Counted from the first letter of the stretch, positions 1 through 7,270 are shown. The stretch: 64,000 nucleotides of DNA from Caballeronia concitans (GCF_001544615.1 NZ_FCNV02000001.1:1054001-1118000), one strand, 5' to 3'. Program-made: numbers and translations. Notes: generated from the letters alone by a model not told the origin.

Positions 1-1
1 A

Positions 2-487
2 AGCTGGCTGCCGTCGGTATCGACGAACCTGATGGCTGGTCTCATCGAAACGCTCGCGGCCGAGCCGTACCACGGCCGCGCGGACATGCCGGAAATCGCG
101 CGGTCGCTGCATCTCGAAGTGGACGATCTCTTTCCGGTCGCGGAAGTGCTGCAGCATCTCGGCTTCGCGGACGTGCGCGAGGGCGACATCTACCTGACGC
201 CGCAGGCGCGCGTGTTCGCGGAATTCGGCACGCAGGAACGCAAGATGATGTTCGCGGAGCATCTGCTGCGCCACGTGCCGCTCGCCGCGCGGATCAAGAA
301 GGTGCTCAACGAGCGGCCGGGGCATCGTGCGCCGCGCGTGCGCTTCGAGCAGGAACTCGAAGACTTTCTCTCCGACAAGGCGGCGCAGGAAACGCTCGAT
401 GCGGTCATCGACTGGGGGCGTTACGGCGAGATCTTCTCGTATAACGACCAGACGGAGATGCTGAGTCTGGAGGATGTGGAGGCTTGA
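2..487 (+). CDS. ABC transporter ATP-binding protein, C-terminal fragment (AAA-associated domain)
   Basis: The reading frame is already open at base 2 and reads SWLPSVSTNLMAGLIE before continuing, so the gene starts left of the window. What remains matches the C-terminal extension found on some nitrate/sulfonate-type ABC ATPases (the AAA-associated C-terminal domain): a helical winged-helix-like stretch (MPEIARSLHLEVDDLFPVAE) followed by a conserved acidic tail. No Walker motifs lie inside the window; they would be upstream. The family couples ATP hydrolysis to an inner-membrane permease, with this C-terminal domain probably regulatory. The ATG at 32 is internal to the family domain and is not the likely start. 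Substrate cannot be told from this fragment. Confidence 0.75.
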   Translation, partial: SWLPSVSTNLMAGLIETLAAEPYHGRADMPEIARSLHLEVDDLFPVAEVLQHLGFADVREGDIYLTPQARVFAEFGTQERKMMFAEHLLRHVPLAARIKKVLNERPGHRAPRVRFEQELEDFLSDKAAQETLDAVIDWGRYGEIFSYNDQTEMLSLEDVEA

Positions 488-625
488 GGCTTCGGCTCGA
501 TGTCGGATGGCGCAAACCAAGCGCGGTGGCCAGAGATGGCGCCGCGCTTTTGCTTTTGGCGTAGGCCGTTTGGATGACTGCCGGTAGCGAACACGCCGCC
601 GTAAATTTCCCGTCTTCAATCACGC

Positions 626-653
626 GCTTCGTGTGTAAAATTACACACGAAGC
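626..653. promoter_or_regulatory. Palindromic operator/promoter of hicAB
   Basis: A perfect inverted repeat with 13-bp arms (GCTTCGTGTGTAA and its complement) separated by AA lies 13 bp upstream of the hicA ATG. The centre TAAAAT can serve as a -10 box, so a bound dimer would block RNA polymerase. HicB antitoxins bind such palindromes and autorepress; that this one is the HicB site is inferred from position and symmetry. Confidence 0.7.
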
Positions 654-666
654 ATTCGGAGACGGG

Positions 667-867
667 ATGGATTCATCGCGCTTGATACGAATGCTTCTGG
701 ATGATGGCTGGCAACTGGTGCGCATCCGAGGCAGCCATCACCATTTCAAACACGCAACGACCAACGCACGCGTGACAGTGGTTCACCCGAAGAAGGACCT
801 GGCTATCGGAACAGTCAGAGCCGTTCTGAAGGCCGCCGGACTGCTGAACCGGCTTTACTCGTCGTAG
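667..867 (+). CDS. hicA: HicA family mRNA interferase toxin
   Basis: This 66-aa protein has the compact HicA fold signature: an N-terminal helix (SSRLIRMLLDDGW), then a conserved strand with GSHHHFKH holding the catalytic histidine, then VVHPKKDLAIGTVRAVLKAAGL. HicA toxins are double-stranded-RNA-binding-domain ribonucleases that cleave mRNA. The start at 667 is preferred over an in-frame upstream start at 574 because the protein is then the usual HicA length and a palindromic promoter sits directly before it. hicB follows 13 bp downstream in the same direction, the usual toxin-first order. Function is assigned by family and context. Confidence 0.9.
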   Translation: MDSSRLIRMLLDDGWQLVRIRGSHHHFKHATTNARVTVVHPKKDLAIGTVRAVLKAAGLLNRLYSS

Positions 868-880
868 AGGACTATCGGAC

Positions 881-1282
881 ATGGAATTCGCCATCGCCAT
901 TCATAAAGATCCTGAGAGCTGTTACGGGGTGACCGTGCCCAACGTGCCCGGAGTTTTTTCCGCCGGGGACACGATCGAGGAAGCGCTGCGCAATGCGAAG
1001 GAGGCGATCGTCTGCCACGTGCAGGCGATCATTGAGGAGGGCGACAAGGTCATCATCGACTCGACGAGCATCGAAGAACTCGTTGCGAATCCCGACTACG
1101 CCGACGCCATCTGGGCCTTCGTCGAAGTGGACCTCTCCAAGCTGGACTCCAAACCCGAGCGCATCAACATCAGCCTGCCGCGTTTCGTCCTTCACAAGAT
1201 CGACAGCTACGTCGAAGCGCGCCACGAAACGCGCAGCGGCTTTCTCGCGCGCGCCGCGCTGGAGGCCATCGCGCACGGCTGA
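881..1282 (+). CDS. hicB: HicB family antitoxin
   Basis: This 133-aa partner of hicA has the N-terminal partially degraded RNase-H-like HicB domain (about residues 1-70, with YGVTVPNVPGVFSAGDTIEEAL) and a C-terminal ribbon-helix-helix DNA-binding domain (about 93-130, RINISLPRFVLHKIDSYVEA). The first domain neutralises HicA and the second binds the operator. An RHH-type C terminus predicts binding to a short symmetric operator, consistent with the 13-bp-arm palindrome ahead of hicA. It is separated from hicA by 13 bp, so the two are co-transcribed. Confidence 0.92.
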   Translation: MEFAIAIHKDPESCYGVTVPNVPGVFSAGDTIEEALRNAKEAIVCHVQAIIEEGDKVIIDSTSIEELVANPDYADAIWAFVEVDLSKLDSKPERINISLPRFVLHKIDSYVEARHETRSGFLARAALEAIAHG

Positions 1283-1286
1283 CGCA

Positions 1287-1324
1287 ACAAAAAAGCGCGG
1301 TTCCCGTCGCCGGAAACCGCGCTT
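1287..1324 (-). terminator. Intrinsic terminator for the lipoprotein pair
   Basis: A 10-bp stem (AAGCGCGGTT/AACCGCGCTT, 1293-1302 with 1315-1324) is followed on the minus strand by a T-run (complement of ACAAAAAA at 1287-1294). It lies just past the stop of the minus-strand lipoprotein gene. On the plus strand no T-run follows, so it is not an efficient hicB terminator. Confidence 0.75.
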
Positions 1325-1347
1325 GTGGCATCGCACGTACGTCGCGC

Positions 1348-1872
1348 CTACTGCAAATTCCCCCAGCGCTCGACCGCCGGCTCCGCCGACGCCCATTTCC
1401 AGCCTTCGGTTTGCTTGCACGCCGTCGCGATGAACCACTCCGCATGCGAATTCGGCTCGTCGCCATCCGCGACGGAGAACGCGAATTCCTTGCAGCTCGC
1501 AAGCGCGTTGTCGAATTCCCGCAGCACGCGAACGTCGCCGTGGCCGTTCTCGATCGGCAACGTGTGCTTCACCTTCCAGGGCCGGGTCTCGCCGACCGTC
1601 GATACACCCGCCGCCGACGCGATCGCCACTTGCTGATCCGTGTGCAGCGACTTCGATACGCGTTTTACCGCTTCGTCGGTGGCCGCCTGAACCGCGATAC
1701 CCACGCCGATGCCGATCGCCGGATTCGTCGTGACCGCGCCTGTCGCGACGCCCGCGACCGCGCCCGTCGCCGCGCCGATGGACGCGCATCCGCTCACGGC
1801 CGCGCACGCCGCCGCGACGGCGGCCAGAAGCGCAAGGCGCAGCGCTCCTGCATTCGTCAGGCGCACCGTCAT
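1348..1872 (-). CDS. Small glycine-rich lipoprotein, paralogue of the upstream gene
   Basis: This 174-aa protein begins with a signal peptide ending in a lipobox (AAVSGCAS, cysteine near residue 29), followed by a glycine/alanine-rich hydrophobic stretch (AATGAVAGVATGAVTTNPAIGIGVGIAV) and a soluble C-terminal part ending EWFIATACKQ...WKWASAEPAVERWGNLQ. It is predicted to be an outer- or inner-membrane-anchored lipoprotein. The C-terminal motif WKWASAEPA-RWG-LQ is shared with the gene directly upstream, so the two arose by tandem duplication. Its ATG overlaps the stop of that gene by 4 bp (ATGA), indicating translational coupling. No function is known to me. Confidence 0.8.
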   Translation of the reverse strand: MTVRLTNAGALRLALLAAVAAACAAVSGCASIGAATGAVAGVATGAVTTNPAIGIGVGIAVQAATDEAVKRVSKSLHTDQQVAIASAAGVSTVGETRPWKVKHTLPIENGHGDVRVLREFDNALASCKEFAFSVADGDEPNSHAEWFIATACKQTEGWKWASAEPAVERWGNLQ

Positions 1873-2423
1873 TGCAGCGAGCCCCAGCGCGGCGTGGCCG
1901 GTTCCGCCGACGCCCATTTCCACTTCGGGCCATCGCGGCAGACGGATGCGACGTAGAACGCGCTGTCCGCGGCGCGATCCTTGGTGGCGTCGCGATCCAC
2001 CGAGAAGACGATTTCCTTGCAATCGAGCGCGCCGCTGCTGATTGCCCGGCTCACGGTCACGCGGCCTTTCTCGTCCTCTTCGAGCGGAACGGAATGCACG
2101 GACACCCACGGCGCGACCGCACCGACCGCGAGCGGTCCGGCGGCGGCGGCGATCTTGTCCTGCGTATCGGTATGGATGACGCGCTGCGTGTACTGCACGC
2201 CCGCGCGCGCCGCCGCGACCGCGCCCAGGCCGATGCCGGTCGCCACTGCCGCGTTCTCCGTCACCTTCCCGGCGACGGCCGCACCCGCGATACCCGCGCC
2301 CGCTGTCGCGCCTTCGCTGTAGAGCGAGTTGCATCCGCTCAAACCCAGGCACGCGACGGCGCCTGACAGAAACGCGGTGAATGCGGCGACGCGTCGGCCG
2401 CGCCGGGGGACACAGATCTGCAT
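1869..2423 (-). CDS. Small glycine-rich lipoprotein, first of a tandem pair
   Basis: This 184-aa protein has a basic N terminus, a hydrophobic signal segment and a lipobox at GLSGCNS (cysteine near residue 30). A glycine-rich segment (GAGIAGAAVAGKVTENAAVATGIGLG) follows, then a soluble domain ending WKWASAEPATPRWGSLQ. The start at 2423 is chosen because a good ribosome site (GAAGGAAAAG) sits just upstream and the signal peptide begins there. A longer in-frame start exists at 2519 but would bury the signal sequence. It forms a two-gene operon with the downstream paralogue; role unknown. Confidence 0.8.
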   Translation of the reverse strand: MQICVPRRGRRVAAFTAFLSGAVACLGLSGCNSLYSEGATAGAGIAGAAVAGKVTENAAVATGIGLGAVAAARAGVQYTQRVIHTDTQDKIAAAAGPLAVGAVAPWVSVHSVPLEEDEKGRVTVSRAISSGALDCKEIVFSVDRDATKDRAADSAFYVASVCRDGPKWKWASAEPATPRWGSLQ

Positions 2424-2682
2424 GTTGCTTTTCCTTCGTCTGCCGTTTTTATTGGCGCTGCGATCGAACGAACGCGGCTGATTTTTCCCTGCCACCGATC
2501 GCGGAGACTTGTCGCACAAGGCTCAAAAGCGCGACTGGCCGCGAGCTTCGCGCATTTTGAAGCATGCTTCTAATTACGGGTGCGGGAAAATTGCAAGAAA
2601 TTGCAAGCGGACGGAACGCGTTTCGCAGTTCGTAATACTGAATGGGCGGCTGGGGACGACGGTCCGCGAGCCGCCCAGAAGG

Positions 2683-3750
2683 TCAGCCTTCGCTGGCTGA
2701 GGAAGAGGAATCGTTGCCTTCGGTGTCTTCGTTCTCGTAGGCGCCGAGCCGGTTATACAGCGTCTTGAGACTCACGCCGAGCGCCTTCGCCGCGCGCCGC
2801 TTGTCGCCGCCGCAATGCTTGAGCGTGCCGAGAATGATCTGCTTCTGCGCATCGGCGAGCGGCGTGCCGACCCAGACGTTCATCGCATCGCCCTGAGTAA
2901 TCGGCTTCTTCACGCGCGACGCGAGATGCGGATGCGCGATTTCCACCGTTTTTTCCGCGAGAATGAACGCGCGATACACGGTGTTCTTCAGCTCGCGCAC
3001 GTTGCCCGGCCACGAATAGGTGCGCAACACGTCGAGCGCGCGCTTGCTGAACGCCTTGTTCGTGCCTTCCTGCGCGTTCATTTCGGCGAGGAAATGCTGC
3101 GCGAGGAATTCGCGGTCCGAATCGCGCTCGCGCAACGGCGGCGCGCGCAGCGGAAACACGGCGAGGCGATACATCAAGTCTTCGCGCAGCCCGTTTTCCT
3201 TCACGGCGACGACGGGATCGCGATTGGTGGCGGCAATCACGCGCACGTCCGAACTGATGAGGTCGTTGCCGCCGACACGAAAGAACGTGCCGGTTTCGAG
3301 CGCCCGCAGCAGCTTCACTTGCCGGACCGGCGACATTTCCGTCACTTCGTCCAGAAAGAGCGTGCCGCCGTTGGCGTGCTCGAAATAACCGACGCGACCC
3401 TGCACCGCGCCCGTGAAACTGCCTTTCTCGTGGCCGAAAAGCTCGGCTTCGATCAGGTTGTCCGGAATCGCGCCACAGTTCACGGCGATGAACGGCGCGT
3501 CCTTGCGTGCGCTCTGGTCGTGGATGGTCCGCGCGATGAGTTCCTTGCCGGTGCCGGATTCGCCGATGATGAGCGCCGTCGCGTCGGTGCCGGCGACACG
3601 CTCGATCTGCGAATACAACTCCAGCATCACGGGCGATGAGCCGTACAGCAGTCCATAAGACTTCAAACCCGGCACGTCGCCCGCTGTGCGCTTTTTCTGC
3701 GCGGGTGTTTCGCCTGCGACAAGCGGCGGGTCAAGATCGGTTGACGCCAT
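2683..3750 (-). CDS. Sigma-54-dependent transcriptional activator without a sensor domain
   Basis: This 355-aa enhancer-binding protein has a short N terminus (about 30 residues, no receiver or PAS domain) and then the AAA+ sigma-54 interaction module: Walker A GESGTGKE at 63-70, the GAFTGA loop as the variant GSFTGA at 110-115, and Walker B GGTLFLDE at 128-135. A Fis-type helix-turn-helix lies near the C terminus (HCGGDKRRAAKALGVSLKTL). Such proteins hydrolyse ATP to remodel sigma-54 polymerase. The lack of a sensor suggests control by expression or a partner protein. The recognition helix SLKTLYNRL is identical to that of the activator at 5.7 kb, so both may read the same enhancer. The start at 3750 is preferred over 3906, whose extension looks non-coding. 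Confidence 0.9.
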   Translation of the reverse strand: MASTDLDPPLVAGETPAQKKRTAGDVPGLKSYGLLYGSSPVMLELYSQIERVAGTDATALIIGESGTGKELIARTIHDQSARKDAPFIAVNCGAIPDNLIEAELFGHEKGSFTGAVQGRVGYFEHANGGTLFLDEVTEMSPVRQVKLLRALETGTFFRVGGNDLISSDVRVIAATNRDPVVAVKENGLREDLMYRLAVFPLRAPPLRERDSDREFLAQHFLAEMNAQEGTNKAFSKRALDVLRTYSWPGNVRELKNTVYRAFILAEKTVEIAHPHLASRVKKPITQGDAMNVWVGTPLADAQKQIILGTLKHCGGDKRRAAKALGVSLKTLYNRLGAYENEDTEGNDSSSSASEG

Positions 3751-4138
3751 AAGTCCTGATGGTTCCTGAGTTCTGCGAATGTGGTTGGGTCGGGCGGCGC
3801 TTCGCAGCAGTCGAAAGAGAAGCGCCGCCGAAGCGGGCTGGGCTCGATCGCGGTTGCACGCCGGGCCGGGCCTCGATCGTGCTGTGGACTTCATCGCGCG
3901 TGGCATGACGCACGCACGTATCGACCGTCCGCATCAGCGATCACGCGCTGGCGCTGCTGTCGTGCTCTCGATTGCGATGAGCCGTCCCTCTCCATGCGTC
4001 GGTCCGGAGTCTCGCGCGGCGCGGCGTTGCACGCCGGTTGCGGCGCGTTGATCGCGCATCGCCGCGGACGACTCTATCTCATAAACGCTATTTAACCATT
4101 CGCGGCGATATTGCGGCAATGCGCTCTTGAGCGGGCAG

Positions 4139-4159
4139 AGGCAATTTGTCTGATTGCCT
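4139..4159. promoter_or_regulatory. Candidate enhancer (upstream activating) site
   Basis: Perfect inverted repeat AGGCAAT-N7-ATTGCCT, centred about 135 bp upstream of the sigma-54-type promoter at 4280. Dimeric sigma-54 activators bind palindromes of this size at 80-150 bp upstream. The assignment is inferred from spacing; the same sequence was not found ahead of the other candidate sigma-54 promoters. Confidence 0.4.
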
Positions 4160-4279
4160 GAGGCCGCGTCCGGCGCTTCCGGAAAGGTTCGCCGCATGCG
4201 CCGCGAATTTACAAGCCGACGGCGTAAGACTTACCCGCCGTCTTCGTCGCTGAATGGTTCGTGGCGCGTGAAAGCGATA

Positions 4280-4295
4280 TGGCACGAATGCTGCT
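4280..4295 (+). promoter_or_regulatory. Sigma-54 -24/-12 promoter
   Basis: TGGCACGAATGCTGCT matches the consensus TGGCACG-N4-TTGCW at 11 of 12 positions, with the invariant GG and GC 10 bp apart. It lies 77 bp before the ATG of the membrane-protein gene at 4372 and between two sigma-54 activator genes. Confidence 0.75.
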
Positions 4296-4371
4296 CCACG
4301 GTGTTCATCCTTATTCGAATGCCCGAGAAAACGCCGAAGATCGCAGGGCAGTGCGAGGGGCCGAACACATC

Positions 4372-4746
4372 ATGGAAGACATCTTTGATATCGATTTATC
4401 CGCGCGCGATTACCGTGCGTCCGCCAGCGCGAGCCGGCCTGCCTCGGCGTCCAAGGCGGGCGGCCGCGAACGGCCGGCGGGCGATCGGCAGGAACTCGCG
4501 ACAGGCGAGGCGATCGACATTTATCACTGGGCGGCCGTCGCACTCGTGACGGCGCTGATGTGCGCGGTGCTCGCCTACGCGGCAGGCACGCCGGCGCTGG
4601 CGGGCGCGGCCAACGTGACGAGCCTCGTGTTCGGCGTGGCGGGCGGCGCACTGACGGCGAGCGGCATCGTGCGCCGGCTGCGCGCGCGCCTCACCGTCAA
4701 CGGATCGCGCGATCCGTTGACGGTGACGGTCGCGAAACCGCAATGA
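4372..4746 (+). CDS. Small two-helix inner-membrane protein of unknown function
   Basis: This 124-aa protein has a polar, low-complexity N-terminal half (residues 1-55, alanine/serine/arginine rich). Two predicted membrane helices follow, AAVALVTALMCAVLAYAAG and VTSLVFGVAGGALTASGIV, and then a basic tail. The start at 4372 is used because AGGGG lies 11 bp upstream and the 77-bp leader then follows a sigma-54 promoter. The family is not recognised. The next gene (DUF883) also encodes a membrane-anchored stress-type protein, so a role in envelope protection is possible but unproven. Its last 14 codons contain a 36-bp perfect palindrome. Confidence 0.75.
   Translation: MEDIFDIDLSARDYRASASASRPASASKAGGRERPAGDRQELATGEAIDIYHWAAVALVTALMCAVLAYAAGTPALAGAANVTSLVFGVAGGALTASGIVRRLRARLTVNGSRDPLTVTVAKPQ
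4691..4726. repeat. 36-bp perfect palindrome inside the 3' end of a coding region
   Basis: Bases 4691-4708 (TCACCGTCAACGGATCGC) are the exact reverse complement of 4709-4726, with no spacer. Both strands therefore encode the same peptide core NGSRDPLTV in one frame. No T-run follows, so it is not a canonical intrinsic terminator. It could form a strong hairpin in the mRNA just before the stop codon, or bind a dimeric protein. Confidence 0.9.
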
Positions 4747-4807
4747 CGGCGAATCAAGGGCGATCAGCTAACTTAAATGGCAAAACCCAATGTGGAGGAC
4801 TGATTCC

Positions 4808-5125
4808 ATGAGTCAAACGACTGTCCAGCTTGCGTTGGGCAAGCAGAAGATCATCGAAGACATCAAGGTGCTGCTGGACGACTCGGAAGAGTTGCTGCGG
4901 CTCTCGGCGACGCTGCCGGGCGAAGGCGTCGACGCGCTGCGCTCGCGCCTGCGGACGCACACCGATACGGCGCGCGCCGCGCTCGAAGACGCGCAGGCAA
5001 ATGCGCAGAGCCGCTATCGCGCGGGCGTCGACTGCACGGAGAAATACGTGCGCGAGAACCCGTGGCAATCGCTGGGCATCGCGGCTGCTGCCGGCTTCGT
5101 GCTGGCGCTCCTGATTCAGCGCTAA
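4808..5125 (+). CDS. DUF883 (ElaB/YqjD-like) membrane-anchored protein
   Basis: This 105-aa protein shows the DUF883 layout: a long amphipathic, coiled-coil-prone helix (KQKIIEDIKVLLDDSEELLRLSATL...) and a C-terminal membrane anchor preceded by the family motif VRENPWQSLGIAAAAGFVLALLI. Members such as ElaB and YqjD sit in the inner membrane and bind inactive ribosomes in stationary phase in E. coli; that role is known for relatives and inferred here. A clear ribosome site (GGAGGA) precedes the ATG. It is 61 bp downstream of the preceding membrane-protein gene, so co-transcription from the sigma-54 promoter at 4280 is plausible. Confidence 0.9.
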   Translation: MSQTTVQLALGKQKIIEDIKVLLDDSEELLRLSATLPGEGVDALRSRLRTHTDTARAALEDAQANAQSRYRAGVDCTEKYVRENPWQSLGIAAAAGFVLALLIQR

Positions 5126-5189
5126 AGGCGCACGGCATGCGCCGCCGCCTGGCGGCATCGATCATCAACAACGACAGGAGAAAAACACC

Positions 5190-5396
5190 ATGGCACGTTC
5201 TTCGATTGGAGTGTTCGGGGCGCTGTTCGCTGTCGGCAGCGTGCTCGCGTGGAAATGGATGCAGTCGCAGGACGCGGCCGGACGCCGCTTCGGACGCGAT
5301 CCGAATCGCACGGTATCGGCGTCGCGGCGGCGCTCGGCGGCGGACGGTTACGTCGTCGGCGGCACGCCCGACGCGTGGCACTTCCCGCGAAGCTGA
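5190..5396 (+). CDS. Small single-pass membrane protein
   Basis: This 68-aa protein has an N-terminal hydrophobic segment (IGVFGALFAVGSVLAWKWM) followed by an arginine-rich soluble tail ending GTPDAWHFPRS. A good ribosome site (GACAGGAGAAA) precedes the ATG. It follows the DUF883 gene by 64 bp and is closed by an intrinsic terminator, so it is the last gene of a three-gene stress-type operon. Family not recognised. Confidence 0.75.
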   Translation: MARSSIGVFGALFAVGSVLAWKWMQSQDAAGRRFGRDPNRTVSASRRRSAADGYVVGGTPDAWHFPRS

Positions 5397-5452
5397 CGAC
5401 GGCCGGAGCCGAAGCCCGGCTCCAAACCAGCGATCGCGATTGACCGAAGCAG

Positions 5453-5480
5453 ACGCACGCCTTTACCGGCGTGCGTTTTT
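5453..5480 (+). terminator. Intrinsic terminator
   Basis: Stem ACGCACGCC (5453-5461) pairs with GGCGTGCGT (5468-5476) and runs into TTTTT. It ends the 4372-5396 operon. Confidence 0.9.
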
Positions 5481-5726
5481 ATCTTAATAAACCCTTATAA
5501 TTGAGAAACCTCTGCTATAAGTCGCCTAAATGGCAAAACTTACGGCGGTCGCCCCAAGCGTGCGGAAATTTCGGAAATTATTTTATTTTTAGCGCTTCAG
5601 GCCGGGTTCGATCGATGATCCCCGGCCGCAAGACGCACCGGCCCGGACGGCGCCTTGTCGCCCGGAGAAGACCACGCTGCCGCGCAGCGTGTGACCCTGA
5701 AACGCTTTGGAAGAATTCGAGACGCA
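5481..5726 (+). other. AT-rich leader of the response-regulator gene
   Basis: The first 100 bases are unusually AT-rich for this genome (5481-5540 and 5575-5590) and probably hold the promoter of the sigma-54 response regulator. TATAAG at 5516 is a possible -10, but no convincing -35 is seen. TAAATGGCAAAAC at 5527-5539 also occurs at 4774-4786 before the DUF883 gene. No sigma-54 site is visible. Confidence 0.4.
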
Positions 5727-7130
5727 ATGCCACACGTATTGATTGTCGATGACGATCCCAGTACCCGCGAGGCGCTAGCCGCGATCATCGGCGAAGATGG
5801 ACTGACGACGGCCACCGCCAGCGATTTGCGCGAGGCGCGCATTCAGCTCGTGAGGCAGACGCCGGACGTCGTGTTCACGGACCTCAAGTTGCCCGACGGA
5901 ACGGGCGTCGACCTGTTCGAGGATCTCGATCCGCGCTCCGGCGTGGAAGTGATCGTGATCACCGGTCACGCGACCGTGGAATCGGCCGTGAGCGCGCTGA
6001 AGATGGGCGCGACCGACTATCTGGTCAAGCCGATCAACATGCAGCGCGTGAAGGCCATCCTCTCGCGCCTGCCGCGCGCCGGCGACCTGAAGGCGGAAAT
6101 CGGCACGCTGCGCGGCGAACTCCGCCGCATGGGCCGCTTCGGCCTGATGCTCGGCAATTCGCCCGCGATGCAGACCGTCTACGACCAGGTCGGCCGCGTC
6201 GCGCCGACGGCGGCCTCGGTGCTGCTGATCGGCGAATCGGGCACGGGCAAGGAGGTGGCCGCGCAGACGCTGCACGAGCTGAGCCTTCGCCGCAAGCATT
6301 CGTTCATCGCGGTGAACTGCGGGGCGATTTCGCCGAATCTGATCGAGTCCGAAATGTTCGGCCACGAACGCGGATCGTTCACGGGCGCGGATCGTCAGCA
6401 CAAGGGCTATTTCGAACGCGCGAACGGCGGCACGCTGTTCCTCGACGAAATCACCGAAATGCCGATCGAGCTGCAGGTCAAGCTGCTGCGCGTGCTGGAA
6501 ACCGGCATGTTCATGCGCGTCGGCACGACGAAGGAACTCGAAACCGACGTGCGCCTGATCGCGGCGACGAACCGCGATCCGGAGCAAGCGGTGCTCGAAG
6601 GCAAGCTGCGCCTCGACCTGTATCACCGGCTGAACGTGTTCCCGATCAACCTGCCGCCGTTGCGCGAGCGGGGGAAGGACGTCGAACTGCTGGCGCAGGC
6701 GTTCCTCGACGAGCTGAATTCGCGCTACAACACGCGCAAGGACTTTCCGCCGGCCGTGCGCGACATGCTCGCGTCGTACAACTGGCCCGGTAACGTGCGC
6801 GAGCTGAAGAACTACGTGCAGCGCGCGTACATCATGTCGGCGTCCGATTCGGACAGCACGGCGACCGTGCCGCTGCAGATCTCGCTCTCGAAGGCATCGG
6901 CGGGAACGGCGGTGACGATTCCGTTCGGCACGTCGCTCGCGCAGGCGGATCGGCAGTTGATCCTCGCGACGCTCGAGCAGTGCGGCGGCGTGAAGACGCG
7001 CGCGGCGGAAATACTCGGCATCAGCCTGAAGACGCTCTACAACCGGCTCGTGGAATACGGCGAAGACGCGAACAAGGCAGCCGTCGGCGAGGGTGGCGAT
7101 CCGAGCGACGCAGACGGCGAAAATCTCTGA
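5727..7130 (+). CDS. Sigma-54-dependent response regulator (NtrC family)
   Basis: This 467-aa protein has an N-terminal receiver domain (about 1-115; acidic pocket at residues 8-10, phosphoacceptor D52 in FTDLKLP, switch lysine K101), then the AAA+ module (Walker A GESGTGKE 169-176, loop GSFTGA 216-221, Walker B GGTLFLDE 234-241) and a C-terminal Fis-type helix-turn-helix (GISLKTLYNRL). Phosphorylation by a histidine kinase would license it to activate sigma-54 polymerase. No kinase gene is adjacent, so it is an orphan here. The loop and recognition helix match the sensor-less activator at 2.7 kb, so the two are related. Start at 5727 fits receiver domains (MPHVLIVDDD). Confidence 0.93.
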   Translation: MPHVLIVDDDPSTREALAAIIGEDGLTTATASDLREARIQLVRQTPDVVFTDLKLPDGTGVDLFEDLDPRSGVEVIVITGHATVESAVSALKMGATDYLVKPINMQRVKAILSRLPRAGDLKAEIGTLRGELRRMGRFGLMLGNSPAMQTVYDQVGRVAPTAASVLLIGESGTGKEVAAQTLHELSLRRKHSFIAVNCGAISPNLIESEMFGHERGSFTGADRQHKGYFERANGGTLFLDEITEMPIELQVKLLRVLETGMFMRVGTTKELETDVRLIAATNRDPEQAVLEGKLRLDLYHRLNVFPINLPPLRERGKDVELLAQAFLDELNSRYNTRKDFPPAVRDMLASYNWPGNVRELKNYVQRAYIMSASDSDSTATVPLQISLSKASAGTAVTIPFGTSLAQADRQLILATLEQCGGVKTRAAEILGISLKTLYNRLVEYGEDANKAAVGEGGDPSDADGENL

Positions 7131-7155
7131 ACGTCGGCTATCTTCACACGAAAAC

Positions 7156-7190
7156 AACGCCCGCTGCTTGCAAAAAGCGCGGGCGTTTTT
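7156..7190 (+). terminator. Intrinsic terminator after the response regulator
   Basis: Stem AACGCCCGC (7156-7164) with GCGGGCGTT (7179-7187), then TTTT. Confidence 0.9.
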
Positions 7191-7254
7191 GTTGGCAGGC
7201 GCGCTTTCAGCCACCATAATGGGGTTCATGGACGCGACTGGAATCGCGAAATTG

Positions 7255-7270
7255 GGGAACAGACCTTGCG
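7255..7270 (+). promoter_or_regulatory. Candidate sigma-54 promoter
   Basis: GGGAACAGACCTTGCG keeps the GG-N10-GC core and TTGC and matches the consensus at 8 of 12 positions. It lies 71 bp before the proline-rich gene at 7341. It resembles the site at 9743 (both GGAAC...CTTGCG), which supports it more than the score alone. Confidence 0.4.

Larger units (their letters stand above)
3751..4371. other. 620-bp intergenic region holding sigma-54 control elements
   Basis: No protein-coding gene is evident in this gap between the divergent activator and the membrane-protein gene at 4372. It holds an AT-richer segment (about 4075-4160), the AGGCAAT-N7-ATTGCCT inverted repeat at 4139-4159 and the sigma-54-type promoter at 4280-4295. 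The remainder shows nothing I can assign. Confidence 0.6.

Noticed and set aside
5188-5203. TGGCACG near the start of the gene at 5190 as a sigma-54 site
   Set aside because: The GC of the -12 element is missing at the required spacing, and the sequence overlaps the start codon.
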